64,000 nt of DNA from Aurelia coerulea. Its lineage: Eukaryota > Cnidaria > Scyphozoa > Semaeostomeae > Ulmaridae. The stretch is taken from assembly GCA_039566865.1 (NCBI GenBank), contig CM076949.1, forward strand, positions 744,001 through 808,000, given 5' to 3'. A model generated the notes under the pieces. It had not been told where the DNA came from. It saw only the letters and a program-made list of their open reading frames with translations, and did not search any database. This document shows positions 31,456-44,060 of the stretch, piece after piece. Numbering within the stretch: the stretch's first letter is position 1; each line of letters starts with the position of its first letter. A program made the position numbers and the translations under genes.

Positions 31456-33303
31456 GTAAGATATCCTTTTTACATCTCGTCTTCCTGCTTTTTTCCAGTA
31501 ATTAAAGAGCCATTGTTACCCAGGGTCCTTTGCAGGCACGCTGAAAGGTCAGATAATCTGAAAATCAATTTGGCCTAAGCGGAAACCATGGATCCACACT
31601 GCAGTATTTAAATTGGTAGAAAAGTTCTACTTTAGTTGGATTGTTCTATCAGTCCAGACTAGGCTTTTTGAAACTTTGGGGAGACTAGGGGGGGGCACAA
31701 AGTGCCCCCCCTGGTTTTTCAAAGAATCATAAGTGCTAGAGACTTGAAACTTGGCACAAGTAACAAACATGATAAGGCAAACAAGATGATGTGATTTGTT
31801 TTTGTTTATGTCACGTGATTAAGTGCTGACGTCAGCAAATGTTGCTAATTTGGGTGTAAAACCACATGTACTTTGTCACGTTGTATCTCCAAATTGATAA
31901 AACATATCGATGTCATATTTGAAACATAGAGGGATTATATCCTTGTAATTCTTATTTTGAAATTTTTGCTTTGTAACGCTAATATTTTTGCTGATGTCAG
32001 CATTTATTTATTTTATACGAAAAAAAGAGCGATTTTTGTCTAAAATTGATTATAAATTACTTTTAAAAATAGCAAAAAATGCTAAATATACATAAAAATA
32101 CCTGCTGCATCATATTATGTCACTCATTTTTCTAAAAATGAACCATAACATGGCCTAGTCTGGATAGGGTTAATCACTGGACTGCGATCTATAATTTCCA
32201 TTTAGGCCAAATTTGATTTTCAGACAATCTGGAATTGTAGCGTGCCGTGCCGTGCCCACAAAGGACACTAGGTGACAGTTTCAACTTTGCACATGCCATC
32301 TCCGTTGGCAGGGCCGTAGGAAGAAGCTTCGGATTGGGGGGGCAATTGTTCTTAAAACAATAGAGAACAATACATCTAATTACGTCATGTGACGTAGCAC
32401 CATTGTTTTAAAAAATTATTGGGGGGGCTTGAGATCCCCCTACCCCCCCGCTTCCTACGGGCCTGGTTTTGGCATTTGTTGTCGCCATTAAAAATGCGAC
32501 ACAAAAAGCTCACCAGACTTACAACTGTGTTCCAAATGGGTTTCATGTGTAAATCAAAGCAGATTTCAGAGGTTCCAGAGAGGCTGAGTGCAGCACTTGT
32601 GATAACTTTGTTGCGTTTTTTGAGACAAAGCAAAGATTATGCTTTCAGATAGATAAAAGAACTGACTTCACCGTTTCTTCCTTGGCACATCCCCACCACA
32701 AAGCCTGGTCATTTTGACTTGTGGCTTGCAAGCGGGGCCTTAATATCAAGTTCCATAACTTCATCTATGACAGTCAATTAATGAACCATTATTCTTCATT
32801 TTAGATATGACATGTATGAAGCTTTAGCTGCAAACGAAGCATACCTGACTGAAATGAAGAAAGCGGCAGAGGCGAATGGCAAGGAAATTGTCAAAATGAT
32901 AATCAAAAAATGTACGGGTGGGAAAAAGAGTGGGGGGCTAACACCCGCTATCCAAGATGACAATGAACCAATAATTGAAAGAGATGTTATTGAACAAATC
33001 AGGCTGTTCTTAGCTGTCAGATACCCCCGTCTTGATAATCCCAAAAACACAATATTACCTTATTGCAGACCAACAAGGTTGCCAGAACATTTCAGGCCCA
33101 CTGAAGTAGATGGTCATTTCAATGTTTTAGAGCATGTAGCAGAAGAAGAGACAGAAGGTGATTTGAAAGTTGCTCCAAAAGAAGACTGGGTACAAGCTGT
33201 TGCCTTTATGCGTGATAATCCTGCGTTCAATAAGGATCAAGATATCAAAACTGCTAAGCCTAGAGCGAGAACCATTTCAAGGTCTAATAGTTGTATCTCC
33301 TAA
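30851..33303 (+). CDS. CALHM: CALHM-family (calcium homeostasis modulator) channel, two exons
   Basis: CALHM proteins form large-pore, voltage- and calcium-sensitive channels in the plasma membrane that pass ions and, in some members, ATP. Exons 30851-31455 and 32805-33303 join at a split AA|A codon to give 367 codons and a TAA stop. Four hydrophobic segments lie near residues 24-41, 55-75, 106-133 and 164-184, the family topology. A cytosolic C-terminal part of about 180 residues begins with the helical run YDMYEALAANEAYL. Extracellular cysteines are C46 in loop 1 and C138 and C159 in loop 2, the places where the family forms disulfides. The start at 30851 is chosen because the N-terminus before helix 1 then has the usual short length. 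The frame is open back to 30470, so a longer product cannot be excluded. The gene is head-to-head with GRK2/3. Which vertebrate CALHM is closest cannot be told by eye. Confidence 0.85.
31504..32281. mobile_element. MITE family B, interrupted by a second element
   Basis: The outer ends AAAGAGCCATTGTTACCC and the inverted GGGTCCTTTGC/ GGACACTAGGTGACAG pair match the uninterrupted 270-bp copy at 43254-43527. The extra length is a second element at 31653-32163. It lies in the CALHM intron. Confidence 0.7.
31653..32163. mobile_element. DNA element with CCAGACTAGGC ends, nested in family B
   Basis: The terminal inverted repeats are CCAGACTAGGC at the left and GCCTAGTCTGG at the right. A strong hairpin follows the left end (GGGGGGGCACAAAGTGCCCCCC, 31688-31710). 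It has no coding frame. Confidence 0.65.
32309..32466. mobile_element. short palindromic element with CAGGGCCGTAGGAAG ends
   Basis: The ends CAGGGCCGTAGGAAG and CTTCCTACGGGCCTG are inverted copies. Inside, ACAATAGAGAACAAT and CACCATTGTTTTAAAA add more symmetry. It lies in the CALHM intron. The CAGGG terminus suggests a hAT derivative, but the flanking duplication is not clear. Confidence 0.65.
32805..33303 (+). CDS. CALHM: CALHM coding exon 2 (residues 202-367)
   Basis: The acceptor TTTTAG at 32799-32804 is followed by A TAT GAC ATG TAT GAA, in frame with exon 1. The exon encodes the cytosolic C-terminus: an amphipathic helix, then a basic stretch (MIIKKCTGGKKSGG) and a polar tail ending SRSNSCIS. 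The stop is at 33301-33303. Confidence 0.82.
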
Positions 33304-33326
33304 AAGTGCCTAAAAAATTTCCAAGA

Positions 33327-33332
33327 AATAAA
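33327..33332 (+). terminator. candidate polyadenylation signal of the CALHM gene
   Basis: AATAAA lies 24 bases after the CALHM stop. A second AATAAA at 33621-33626 would give a more usual 3' UTR length. Either or both may be used. Confidence 0.4.
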
Positions 33333-34193
33333 AGAAAATCATTAACTTGATTTAGTAATTTCTGTTGCATTTTGTTTGCAAACAGTTCTCTCTTTGTTTT
33401 TGGTACTGTTTAGTCATTGCTGTTTTTAGTTAACTTGGTATTTAGTTTTGATATTGTTTATGTAATTTTTGGGTAGTGGAATTTAAAAAAACGTGAAACT
33501 GAAACTGGTTAGAAGCTGTGGGCCGAGCCCCCTGTAACACATATGCCTGAGCCCACATTTTGGGGAATAAGGGATTTTCTTACAACGTTTTCCTTTAATA
33601 ATTGATACATTTAATATTGAAATAAAAGTTACTTAGCTTGTAGAGATAAAAAGATACTTGGTCAGATATGTAGATATGCTGATGATAATCTCATTCTTCA
33701 TTTGATCTGTTGACACATTATAAGTTGGCACCAGCTATGTTTTCAAATTTCTCTTTGCAAACTGTGTCAGAATTACAGCAGTGTCATACGCATTTCTTTT
33801 TGTTAACATAAATTCTTTATGAGATAATAGTGTTGCTAGCAACATGGGCTGTAAGAAATGCGGTAGTCAATCAATCAACTTCACAGTTAAACGACGAATA
33901 CTTTCACGCCAAAGCTTTTTGAGTCAAGGCCCCCCTTTCGTTATGAGGCATATGAGTAAGGAAACATCCTTCCTTTCCTTCCGGCTTCCTTTTAGGCACT
34001 GATTTCTCAAGAGTTTCTCAATTTCAACCATGGATTTATATCAATAATTCTGAAATCTATCATTCGTAGAAGCTCTATGGCAGCCATTTACCAGATTTGT
34101 GTCCGCCATTTACCATAACAAACCGCTCTCTCCAGTCTCTTTTTTCGATTGTCGAATGGTCTATTTGCAGGACACAGGGATCCAAGGAAAAAA

Positions 34194-34333
34194 CAGTCAG
34201 GTGGACCGGGTTCGATCCCAGGTAGAGCCCCATCACTTCAGCGTCATGACAAAGGGTCGCGGACTCGATTAGGCCTATTCTACTTCTGCTATCCGAGCGC
34301 TTGGCGCTAAAAACCGCAGCTTCACCTTCACCA
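34194..34333 (+). mobile_element. tRNA-derived SINE, 5'-truncated copy
   Basis: The copy starts inside the tRNA-like head, just before the B box (GGTTCGATCC at 34210-34219), and keeps the rest of the family tail to CTTCACCTTCACC. The A box is missing. It lies downstream of CALHM. Confidence 0.75.
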
Positions 34334-34509
34334 GCTCTAATTGTTGAATAGTATTGATAAATTCGTTACAAACCAATTTTATGAAACTTCATGCTATTAT
34401 CAATCGTGATCACACAGGTAATAAGAGCATACCACTAAATTTCTTTTAAAGTGTACCTCATGATCTTTTAATCCGCCGGTTTCTTTGTTTAGATTCAATG
34501 CAAAGAAAG

Positions 34510-34636
34510 AATAAAGAAACAATAAACAATAAGAAGAAACAATAAAGAAACAATAAACAATAAGAAGAAACAATAAAGAAACAATAAACAATAAGAAGAA
34601 ACAATAAAGAAACAATAAACAATAAGAAGAAAGAAT
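34510..34636 (+). repeat. 31-bp tandem repeat, about 4 copies
   Basis: The A-rich unit AATAAAGAAACAATAAACAA plus TAAGAAGAAAC repeats at 34510, 34541, 34572 and 34603. It explains the leucine/phenylalanine-rich open frame on the minus strand. Confidence 0.9.
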
Positions 34637-37311
34637 AAAAATGTATTTCATGTGGCTTAATATTCCAGGAAGGGATTAACGATCGTGAAGCACGCTGCTT
34701 GTCGTTCTAGACTTGAAAAGAGTAAGAGTTCAATCTGATCTGAAAGGTCACCATGTTTGCTGAATTTCTGCTGGAAAACCTGAATTTGTCTGTGGTGTAT
34801 GTACACAATTTTTCTTAGCAGGGTAAATTTTGAAAGCAAAAGATTCAACTCTCCGACGTTACAAAGCAATTTGTCTTTCTGAAGAATAGCTTTCACACCT
34901 CTGAGCACACTCAACTGAATCAAAATAAATAGAGAGAGCAAAACATTATGGTCGACTAAATTGAAAGTGAGAAATCTGTTCTTCAGAAGGCAAATTGCTT
35001 TGTAATGTCGGAGAGCTGAATCCTTTGATTTACAAAATTTATTCTTCCTCGTATCTTTACCAATCTAACATTTTACAAGAACTGAACATATCTTTAAATA
35101 GAATAGCAGCCCTGTGGCCTTAACATTAAACATAGAACATTTAGTTGAAATAATAAACTAAAAAACTAAAGCAAAAATTACCAACTACGAAAAGAAGGAA
35201 ATACTTCAAAACTTCAAAAGGAAATTTCTCAGAAATGAATTAAGATGATTTTTGATGATTTGATGAACTTCAAGAGTTTCTTAAATTGATTCAAAAGGTA
35301 ACCTTGCATCCCCATACAAGATTATCAAACTAGTTCCTCATTGGATGGACGTCGTATGAAAGCAATTTGTATGAGATTGCGGAGATAATTTCAAAAATTG
35401 CCAAAAACTAATGATAGCAGAAGACCTGAATCTCATTCCAAGTAAGCAAATCAAAAAGAAGATGCCATGTTATTTAGTGAAATTTTGTTAAAGACTTTAT
35501 TCCCATCCCGTATAATAAACAGAGGCACGGCCGTCTAACAGTTAAAAGGCTCTGGCAACAGTAGCAAAAAGTTTAGAAGATCACAAAGACTGTTCTCACT
35601 ATTATTTCAGACGCTAAACAGATGAAAAATTAAGATCTTAAGATCCTGTATTCTTGACAAATAGCTTATGGATGAGGAGATCTTTACATATAAGATCAAA
35701 CTTAAGGTTCTTACAAATTTTAACTCGAAAAACCAATTAACATACAGATTAAGAATTTCCGATCCTAAATCTTCTTGTTTTGAGCTCAGTTTTATAATTG
35801 TTCGTAATTTATAATTTCCAGTAAGATTTTAACCTAATTTGTTACATTCGATCTCTTCTGGTGACCCTTTACTCGTTTCTAAATCATTTTATTTTTTTGC
35901 ACAATGGAGAGGTTAGTATCCCATCCCTGTCAAATGGTAACTCCTTGATTTAGTAGCAGAAAGAACAAAAACTGGTTGTCCTAAACAATATCCTCCTCAG
36001 AAGCGTAGGGGGAGATAAAATTTAGCGGGGCTGCCAAATAAAGAGATTCATTGTTAACGAAAATTTTGCCCGATTCGAGGCCAGAGCAGAATTATAAAAC
36101 AGAACTGCATCCTTTATTTTACAAAGTTCATCTTTGCTGGTATGTCATTCGACGGAACACTTTCGTTTGGACAAATGATTTCGTGCAATTAAAACAAAGG
36201 CAATATTTCCTGTTGCATATTTTTGCCAGGTGCTTCAATATTTTCTGCAAAATAATCCTCAAAAATCTGATGAATTTTTCCGTGAAAGTTTCTTCAAATA
36301 ATCTATTTGGAAAGCCTCCTTGAGATTAAATTAATCTGCCAACACGAAGGATAAAATTAGATGGAGCACTCAGGGCGGTAACTTTCTTCTCATGTAAAGT
36401 AATTTTAGTCATACTTTGCTTTCCTGTTCACTGCTGTTTTGAGGTTAAGCAGCTTGCCGTTTTGCTTTTTTATGTACATTATGATGTTTGAATTTCTTTC
36501 AGAAAGCAAATCAACTCCTCAATCAAAATACTAGGCCAGGTGATGTTAGACTTTGTGTGGCCTTGCCTTTTCCATGCGGTCTGTTCTTTCTTACATAGAA
36601 GATGTGTGAGCGTTTGACCCAACACTGATCTTGCTGAATGTAAGGGGCATTTCACTAAAAAAAAATTTCGCACACGTTTGGCAAAAATCCTTTAGGACCT
36701 TTTATTTTCAAGAAAAATCCATCAAAAACAATCCGTAAATATTCTTTTGTTCTGAAAAATCTCGTACGCTTTTCGAATGAGTGAAATCACGTGCCCCCAG
36801 TGCCCCCCCCCCCCCCCCCAGTTCCTACGTCTCTGGTGAAATGCCCCTCGACTGAATGGTCCTGTCCTCATGTGGCACCCATGTTGGCACAATTAATTGT
36901 CCCTTAAGTTTGCCAAAACAAAAAAGAACCGAGCTTCGGTCACTACTGGTCACTTCAAACTTTGTTTTCAGTGCAGCTTTAAGAAAGTTCAGCGAAGCAT
37001 TACTTACTTTGAATGCAGCAGAAATTGCAGCACATCTCTCTAAATTCTCATCCATCTCTGAAATTGCAAGAACAATTTCAGAACAGGGGTGGCATAACAC
37101 AATATTTCCTCCTCTTTTACAAATTATCATGACAGTTCGAACATAAGAAAATAACATCAAAACTCGACATAACTTCTTTATCCACCCATTAATTAATTGC
37201 ATAACTATCAGTAATTACTTGATTGATTTACAAATCAGCATATTTTGCGTTCCTCTTTTCGTTCGTTCGTCCGTTCATTCAGTTATTCTTCAAGTCAATT
37301 TATTTACTGAA

Positions 37312-37500
37312 GGTGTTGTGGCGCAGTGGTGTAATCCTCTGACATTGCAGCCAGAACAGTCAGGTGGACCGGGTTCGATCCTACGTAGAGCCCCATCACT
37401 TCAGTGTCATGACAAGGGGTCGCGGATTCGATTAGGCCTATTCTACTTCTGCGACCCCAGCGCTTGGCGCTAAAAACCGCAACTTCAACTTCACCTTCAT
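37312..37500 (+). mobile_element. tRNA-derived SINE, full-length copy
   Basis: The A box TGGCGCAGTGG is at 37319-37329 and the B box GGTTCGATC at 37373-37381. The tail repeats the family sequence and ends in CTTCAACTTCACCTTCA. The small differences from the 10471 copy are consistent with old, independent insertions. Confidence 0.8.
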
Positions 37501-40500
37501 TGAATATTTCAATCGGGGAAGGCTCAATGCGCCTTGACTTGACTACCAATCTGAAGGTTCGTAGTTCGGGCCCTCGCCCTGTTGAACCTTCAACGCAGAG
37601 AGAGGAGAGTTGCCAACTCTCTGCAATTCCAGGCTAAAGGAATCATGAGGTGTGGTCACATCGAGAATAAGGACCAGGGGCACTGATTTGATGAGCTTGG
37701 CTTCTCAGTGTCTTTTGCATGCCAGGTAGAAATATGGAAGGAGACCAACATTCCACTATTCATTCATTCATGTACTTATTCATTCTTTATTTCTCCTTTC
37801 CTTCAACGAACAACTAAAATTCCTGCCTGTCAAAAGTTCAAATTTCTGCTTCAACTTTTTCCTTGCTTCAAGAAATTTCCACAGCTGTGTTTTGGCATCC
37901 ATGTCAATCACCTAGGTTTCCAAAGACGTCATTTTCGATCTCATCAATGGAATATGAGGGTTTTGGTATTCTGAATTGATCAGTTTAGAAAAGTTCTCAA
38001 ACAGTCATCTATGGAAGTTGCTTCAATACTACTTAGTTTTAACCAGTTAGGAAATGTGTGGTTTAAAAACATGCATTCACATGGATCCTGTGAGAAATCA
38101 ACTAATTTCCACAGATGCCCTCCAACACTTGATAAAGTACCGAAGAGAGTTGATCAAATTGATCTTATCAATTGAATTTATGCAAGCTCATTATTTAGCT
38201 TTTGAAGTTCTTGTTTTGTGGAGAAGAATGCACGTCATCTATGACCACTTCTTATGATTAAGGAAGAAAAAATCAAACTTTCTGGCTTAAACTTAGACTT
38301 TTGAAGCAGTTGATTATAAAAACATGACCCAAAACAAAGTCTAAGTTGAAAAGAAAAAACCGTAATATGAGTTATTCAAACCAAATAGGAAATATGGTTT
38401 CAAGATAATGTATTACTTTGAACAATTGTTCTGAACAAACAAAAATGTTCTTTGATATTGTGACATGATTTATCTCAGAATCCTTGGAAGGGAAACTTAA
38501 TTTCAAAGCTTCTTTCTTTTTATTTCCTAGGATGAAATTCGCCAAGAAGATGACTATGATAATGTAGCTATTCATTCCTCTTTTCAAGGATAACAAACAT
38601 CCAACTGTTAGCAAAAACCTTGAGCTAAGAGCAGCACAGCAACCTTTCACATTATTTTCATTGCTCAGTTTAAAGAAGTATCAAAACTTCAACTTGAAAG
38701 AACAACGAGATATAATAGAGTCATTAAGAACCTCAAACGAACAACATTACTTTTCCTGGAGTACTCCAAAGAATTAGATAGACCAAAAATGTTTTTGGCC
38801 AAATATTTCCATCTTATGGCATAGTAAGTAGCAGTAGCATTCAAAAGATCTTAGCGAATTCGGCTAACATCTTGCAAGAATAAAGGATTTTTGGTGACTT
38901 TAAGATGGGATGGGGTCCATCCCCCCTATTGTATCTGTACTTTGCTAGTAAATAGCTGCGGCTGCAAGTTAATGCTAATGCCTGGTTCTATGTGTGCCGA
39001 AGTCACAGCTATGTCAACGTTGCAATCTTCACTTACAACCAACAACAACCACTTTAACAGACCCCAGAGAGTTCCAAGGAATTGGCTTTGCTGCAGAATT
39101 TCTGCGGGAATCTTTGATTTGTCTTGGGTCAGGAAAGTTCTAACCTCCAGCTATATAAATTCAAAGGAAAATCGAAACGCATCTCATGAAGTCATATTTT
39201 ATAAATGACTGCAGAACAGGGCAACACATGACCTAAAAGGGATCTAAAGAGCATTTATTCTATGATCGTTTGCCTTTGGATTGAAGTCCTTCGAAATATG
39301 AGAAGCTCATTTTCTTTATAAGAAACCGCTCATAAGAAACTGCAGTAACCTCTTCCAGAATGTTAAGAGACTCTTCTAGAAACGGTCAGAGGTCAATTCA
39401 ATTTAACGAAATTTTTCACTACTTTAGAGTTGCAAAATATTTTTGAACAGACAGTGTAGTACCAACCCAAACAATATTAAAACGTATGATTTCTGTTTAC
39501 GATTTGTTGCTTTCTTGTAAATGTTGAACGATTTTTAATGAATTTTGACAAAATGTGAAATTAATTTCATGAAAAATCAAGAAACTCCACAAGAAACTTT
39601 AACCTTGAACTTGAGCCATATATTAAGAAACGTTAGTACAAAATCAGAGCCAAAATTTCTAACAAAGGATAAATTTACTTCTTTTTTGATTGACTTTGGT
39701 GACAAAATGGTTTTTTCAAGCAGTTCTCTCGGAGATAGACATGCCTTGTTCTACTGGGTGTCTCAAAAACGGTGCCCCATTTTTGTGGCTGCTGTGGAGG
39801 AGCCTTGCATTCTGTTGTCCTGTTCTTGACACAGGTGCATGAAAATAGCATCAGCTTCGAATTTGAGACTTCGTTATAGCCAATTGGACAAGTGATTCGT
39901 TGCTGATTGATGGCACCAGAAAGTCACAAAAACTGTTCTACAAAATTTTCAAAATCCAGTAAATTGTGAAAGAAAGGTTTTTAGCATTGTAGATGCATCT
40001 CTTCTACAATTGAAAATGGCTCAGTCTTATTGAGCTATCAATAAATAATACAACAACCCTTTTGCAAACCGTAGAAAAAATACCACCAAAGCAATATAAT
40101 CCTTTCTTGCACTACTTACTTCACTTTGGCATTTTTGGGCAAAAAGAAAATGCAATTTTTGTGACAATTTCTGTTTCTACTTTCATGTGCCATAAATCAG
40201 CATGCACTGGTCAGATTGGCTGAAACAAGGTCTCAAATTCTAAGTTCAAGCCTTCCCTATGCAACTGTGTCAAGAATGGGACAATGAAATGTACAGCTCA
40301 CGTTTGCGGGGCACGAAATTGCGGGGCACGTACGGGGCACACGTTTGTTGGGAAACCAATTGTATACATGCCGAAGTTTCAGTTATGTCTGTGTCCTGCA
40401 ACCTCGGAAAAACAGCTGCTTCAACAGCCCCAAGAGAGGGTACTTGCACCCCTGGCACCCTCTTCAAAGATAAAAGGCTTTTTATCGTCGCATGGCCAAA

Positions 40501-40775
40501 GGTGGCCCAAAAGTTAGTATTATCTCAATCTAAGCTGTAAACCTATACGAATAAAAACAATCACAGCAAACAAAGGACCTAACAATGAGTTAGATTGATT
40601 TCCAATGAAAGTTGAACGATAAATGAATTGTACCATTCGATGTGTACCATCTCCACGCTCTCTAATTCACTCCCTGTTAAGTATTTTCTCATTCCGGGTT
40701 ATTTTTATTACTGTTCTGAGAATCAAATGTTACCAAAATGTCCCTACTTCTCATTGTCCTTCATTATGATCCAAG

Positions 40776-41300
40776 CATGGGCAATAATGCACCGTTGATG
40801 TGGCCTATATTATGATCAAAATTGTATTTTTACTCACTGTGTTGTTTCTCTTCCACAAGATTGCAAGGACAGCGCTTGATAATATTGCTACTCCTTCTTT
40901 CTTCTCTCGTCACAACAAGGAATCAAATGCCGCCAATATTCAAATACAGTTGCAACGGTTGGAGCTCCTACGCAGCGATACGTCTCATTTCAAACTTTCC
41001 TTTAAATAGTGACTGGGTATGCAACGGAGCACAACTCGCTAAGCCAACTTTCGTCAACAGCTCGACCAATTTAAAGGGAAGTTTGAAATGAGACGTATCG
41101 CTGCGTAGGAGCTCCAACCGTTGCAACTGTATTTGAATATTGGCGGCATTTGATTCCTTGCTGTGACGAGAGAAGAACGAAGGAGTAGCAACATTATCAA
41201 GCGCTGTACTTGCAATCTTGTGGAAGAGAAACAACACAGTGAGTAAAAATACAATTTTGATCATAATATAGGCCACATCAACGGTGCATTATTGCCCATG
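40776..41300. mobile_element. 525-bp foldback element with arms of about 235 bp
   Basis: The left arm, 40776 to about 41008, is repeated in inverted order from about 41068 to 41300 with only a few mismatches, leaving a 60-base centre. Because of this the same translated frame appears on both strands. No transposase is encoded. A foldback transposon or a recent inverted duplication would both fit. Confidence 0.85.
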
Positions 41301-43253
41301 ATCCAAGGCCAAAATTTCTCTGTCAAATGTTATTTTAAAAGTTATAATGCTTTAAACCAAGACGATTCCACCATTTGACATATAACACTGAGCTTTCTTG
41401 GCTATCATGTACTGGTTTTAAAGGGTTAGATTAGCGGAAGACATCCTCAGTACGTGGGTCATGAACTTTTAAGAGGTTCATTTATTATTAGCATTCGGAA
41501 TCTTTTATTCGATCCTATTTTTAACTTTCGAAAATGGATTTTTAACTTATTGAATGTTGAGGATACCTTAAATGTGTTGACAATATCACAGAGAATAGAT
41601 ATTAGTTGTGAATCAAAAGATCACTGAATGTTTTCGTAGGAAGATCACCGTAGACAGCAATATTCGAGATACTTTAAATCAGTTATGGAATTTCACCACA
41701 CTTTGAAACACTTAAAGGTGATTTGTAAACCTTTCAAGCTCTCATACATGTTCATGCTCTTAAAACGGCTATCCATGTATCCAAAATTTATACCAATAAA
41801 TTGACGTTCATACCTTGTAAATCAAGTGAAACGCTATCATTGAATCAATTGAATCAACTGAATATGATTGCTGAATCACTTGATTCTTCGATCGCTGGAC
41901 TATTTCGGGCAGTAATCTTTTCCGTTTTTGCCAAGACACTCATCTTCAACTGCAAGAAGAATAGGTAACAGGTAAAACACGGACCAATGCTATACTTAGG
42001 CCTAACGAAAGCCCGCCAAATAAGTATCATATTTAAGTTGCTTTCAAGACACCTAGATATTGATGCAAATGTAAAATTTGGGTCTAGGAATTTAAGTTAG
42101 ATTTGCATCAATAGTTCAAAGCAAAACTTTTTGAAATTGATCAATTAGATCCGATTCTATAATCGTCCAAAGTGGACCAACTTTTTGTGACTTACATTGC
42201 ATTTTCGACAGAAATGAGAGGATTTCTGGGAAAAGTTTTCATTGCAAAGACTTCAGTAAGTAAACAGTGACCAATGACAGAAACAAACAGTACGTGCACT
42301 TGGATGTCCTCGGGTAGACTTATAACCTTGAGTCCTTTGTTTTCCTGCTATCTTTGAATGTGACATCAACAAATCAAAGAACACAGGGAAACAAGAGAAC
42401 CAAGGCCATTAAGCCTGGACAGTATACCATGTTATGCTTGCCAGAAAAGAAGTTTGGAGCGAGTGGCCCAAATGTATAACTTGCGAATATTCGAAGTTTA
42501 AACACTTGAGATCTAATAAGATTTTCCAACTTTCACACAAGAAGGAGTCGCTCATTCAAATCGCATTTCAAAATAGGTAAAAAATACACATCGGTAACAG
42601 AGGAATGATAGCATCGTGTCTGTAGTTTTCTGTTAATTTGCGATAACTGATGAAGTTGTATGTTGCATTGGATATGGCGGCGGTCATTTTTGGCGGCGAA
42701 GTGGAATCTACCCTTGCTGTTCCATGATTGAATTGAATGATTCTGCCCGTGCGAACTTTCAGGCCACTTTCAAGCTGTGAATGAAAAATTGGAATTCATG
42801 GACCAGCGTGGTAGCTATGAAAATCTGTTGGTTGTGACCGTCATTTAGTGGGGGCCAGTCAGTTCGGTCGACGAGGCGGAATGTGCTCATGCTGGTCTAT
42901 GATTTAATGATTCTACCCGTGCGAACTTTTAGGCCACTTACAAGCTGCGAACAGTTCTACCGATAGCATTCAAGGATAAGTCCTGTGATGATGAAATTGT
43001 AAAAATGGGGTCACCGATGCTTTCGTTTTACAGCCTTCTATTAACTGGCATGACCCTTTCCGTTGCACGGTATTAGGCACTTAATAAGGTCAATTTTAAA
43101 CATTCTTCTCAAACTTTAAAACGTGTCGTTCTCCGTTACGTCGGAAAGATTTTTCTGTGCGCAACAGTTTCACAAGGGTGACAATATCTATTGTTTTACA
43201 ACTATCTGTTGACAAAAACATCTTGGCTGGAACAAGAACAATCGAACCTTTAT

Positions 43254-43527
43254 ATTTAAAGAGCCATTGTCACCCAGGGTCCTTTGCGGGCACGCTGCAA
43301 TTTCAAACTGTCTGAAAATTAGATATGGCCTAAGCGGGAAATATGGACCTACATTGCAGTACTTAATTAAACTGACAGGAGAGTTTGACTTCGGTTGACT
43401 TGACTGTTTGTTTATCTACTGCAGTGCTCGGCAGTGTTGATCTGTTTTCCGCTCAGGCTTAATTTGATTTCAGACAGTTTGAAATGGTAGCGCGCCCACA
43501 AGAGACCCTGGGCGACAATGGGTTTTT
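43254..43527. mobile_element. MITE family B, uninterrupted copy
   Basis: The left end is AAAGAGCCATTGTCACCCAG and the right end the near inverse, GACCCTGGGCGACAATGG. The subterminal GGCCTAAGCGGGAAAT and TTCCGCTCAGGCTTAA are also inverted. It shows the structure of the family before interruption. Confidence 0.75.
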
Positions 43528-43769
43528 TTTACTCGAGCTAGAGTGATATCGCCCTGAAACAATCAGTCGGTGTTGGCCTACAAAAGTAAATTTATGCAGT
43601 TTAAACAAAATTGATCAATTTTAAACGAAGAAAATTATCTGTAAAGGGTGACATTACTCACCACTCTGCCTGTTACAACGAACTTTTCCTTTCTCTACAA
43701 TTTCTGTATGCGTTTAGCTCCGGATAACTCAAACTGTTCGTTCATTCCAGAAATTTTTCCTTTTCCTCG

Positions 43770-44060
43770 AGACTTCGAGCTATTGAGATTCCACTGTTTA
43801 TATCGTATGCCTCATAGGATAATCTTGCAATTCAAAATTTAATATTACTGAAGTAGTACTTCGAGATTCCATTCTTGCTATCGGATGCCTCACAGGATAA
43901 TCATGCAATTCAAAATTTAGTATTGACACCCGTGAAAAGAAAGCTCACAATCTCACATACTAGTGGATTGGTAGAATGCAAACTGAAGTAGTACTTCGAG
44001 ATTCCATTCTTGCTATCGGATGCCTCACAGGATAATCATGTAAATCAAAATTTAGTTGTA
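43770..44060 (+). repeat. three imperfect copies of a 70-80 bp unit
   Basis: Copies near 43770, 43851 and 43983 share CTTCGAGATTCCATTCTTGC, ATCGGATGCCTCACAGGATA and ATTCAAAATTTAGT. The first is more diverged and the third is offset by 57 bases of other sequence. Confidence 0.7.

Larger units (their letters stand above)
33633..40775. other. intergenic, no recognised gene
   Basis: Besides the SINEs and the 31-bp tandem repeat, nothing here can be assigned. Open frames of 90-125 codons (for example minus 37202-36825) overlap frames on the opposite strand and show no domain that I know. Confidence 0.5.

Noticed and set aside
34400..34651. Membrane-like leucine/phenylalanine-rich frame
   Set aside because: It is the translation of the 31-bp A-rich tandem repeat.
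36825..37202. 125-codon open frame on the minus strand
   Set aside because: It overlaps a 96-codon frame on the other strand, has no domain that I know, and lies beside a CAGTTCCTACG element end. No splice partners were found.
40800..41276. Pair of near-identical small hydrophobic proteins on opposite strands
   Set aside because: They are the two arms of one foldback element, read in each direction.
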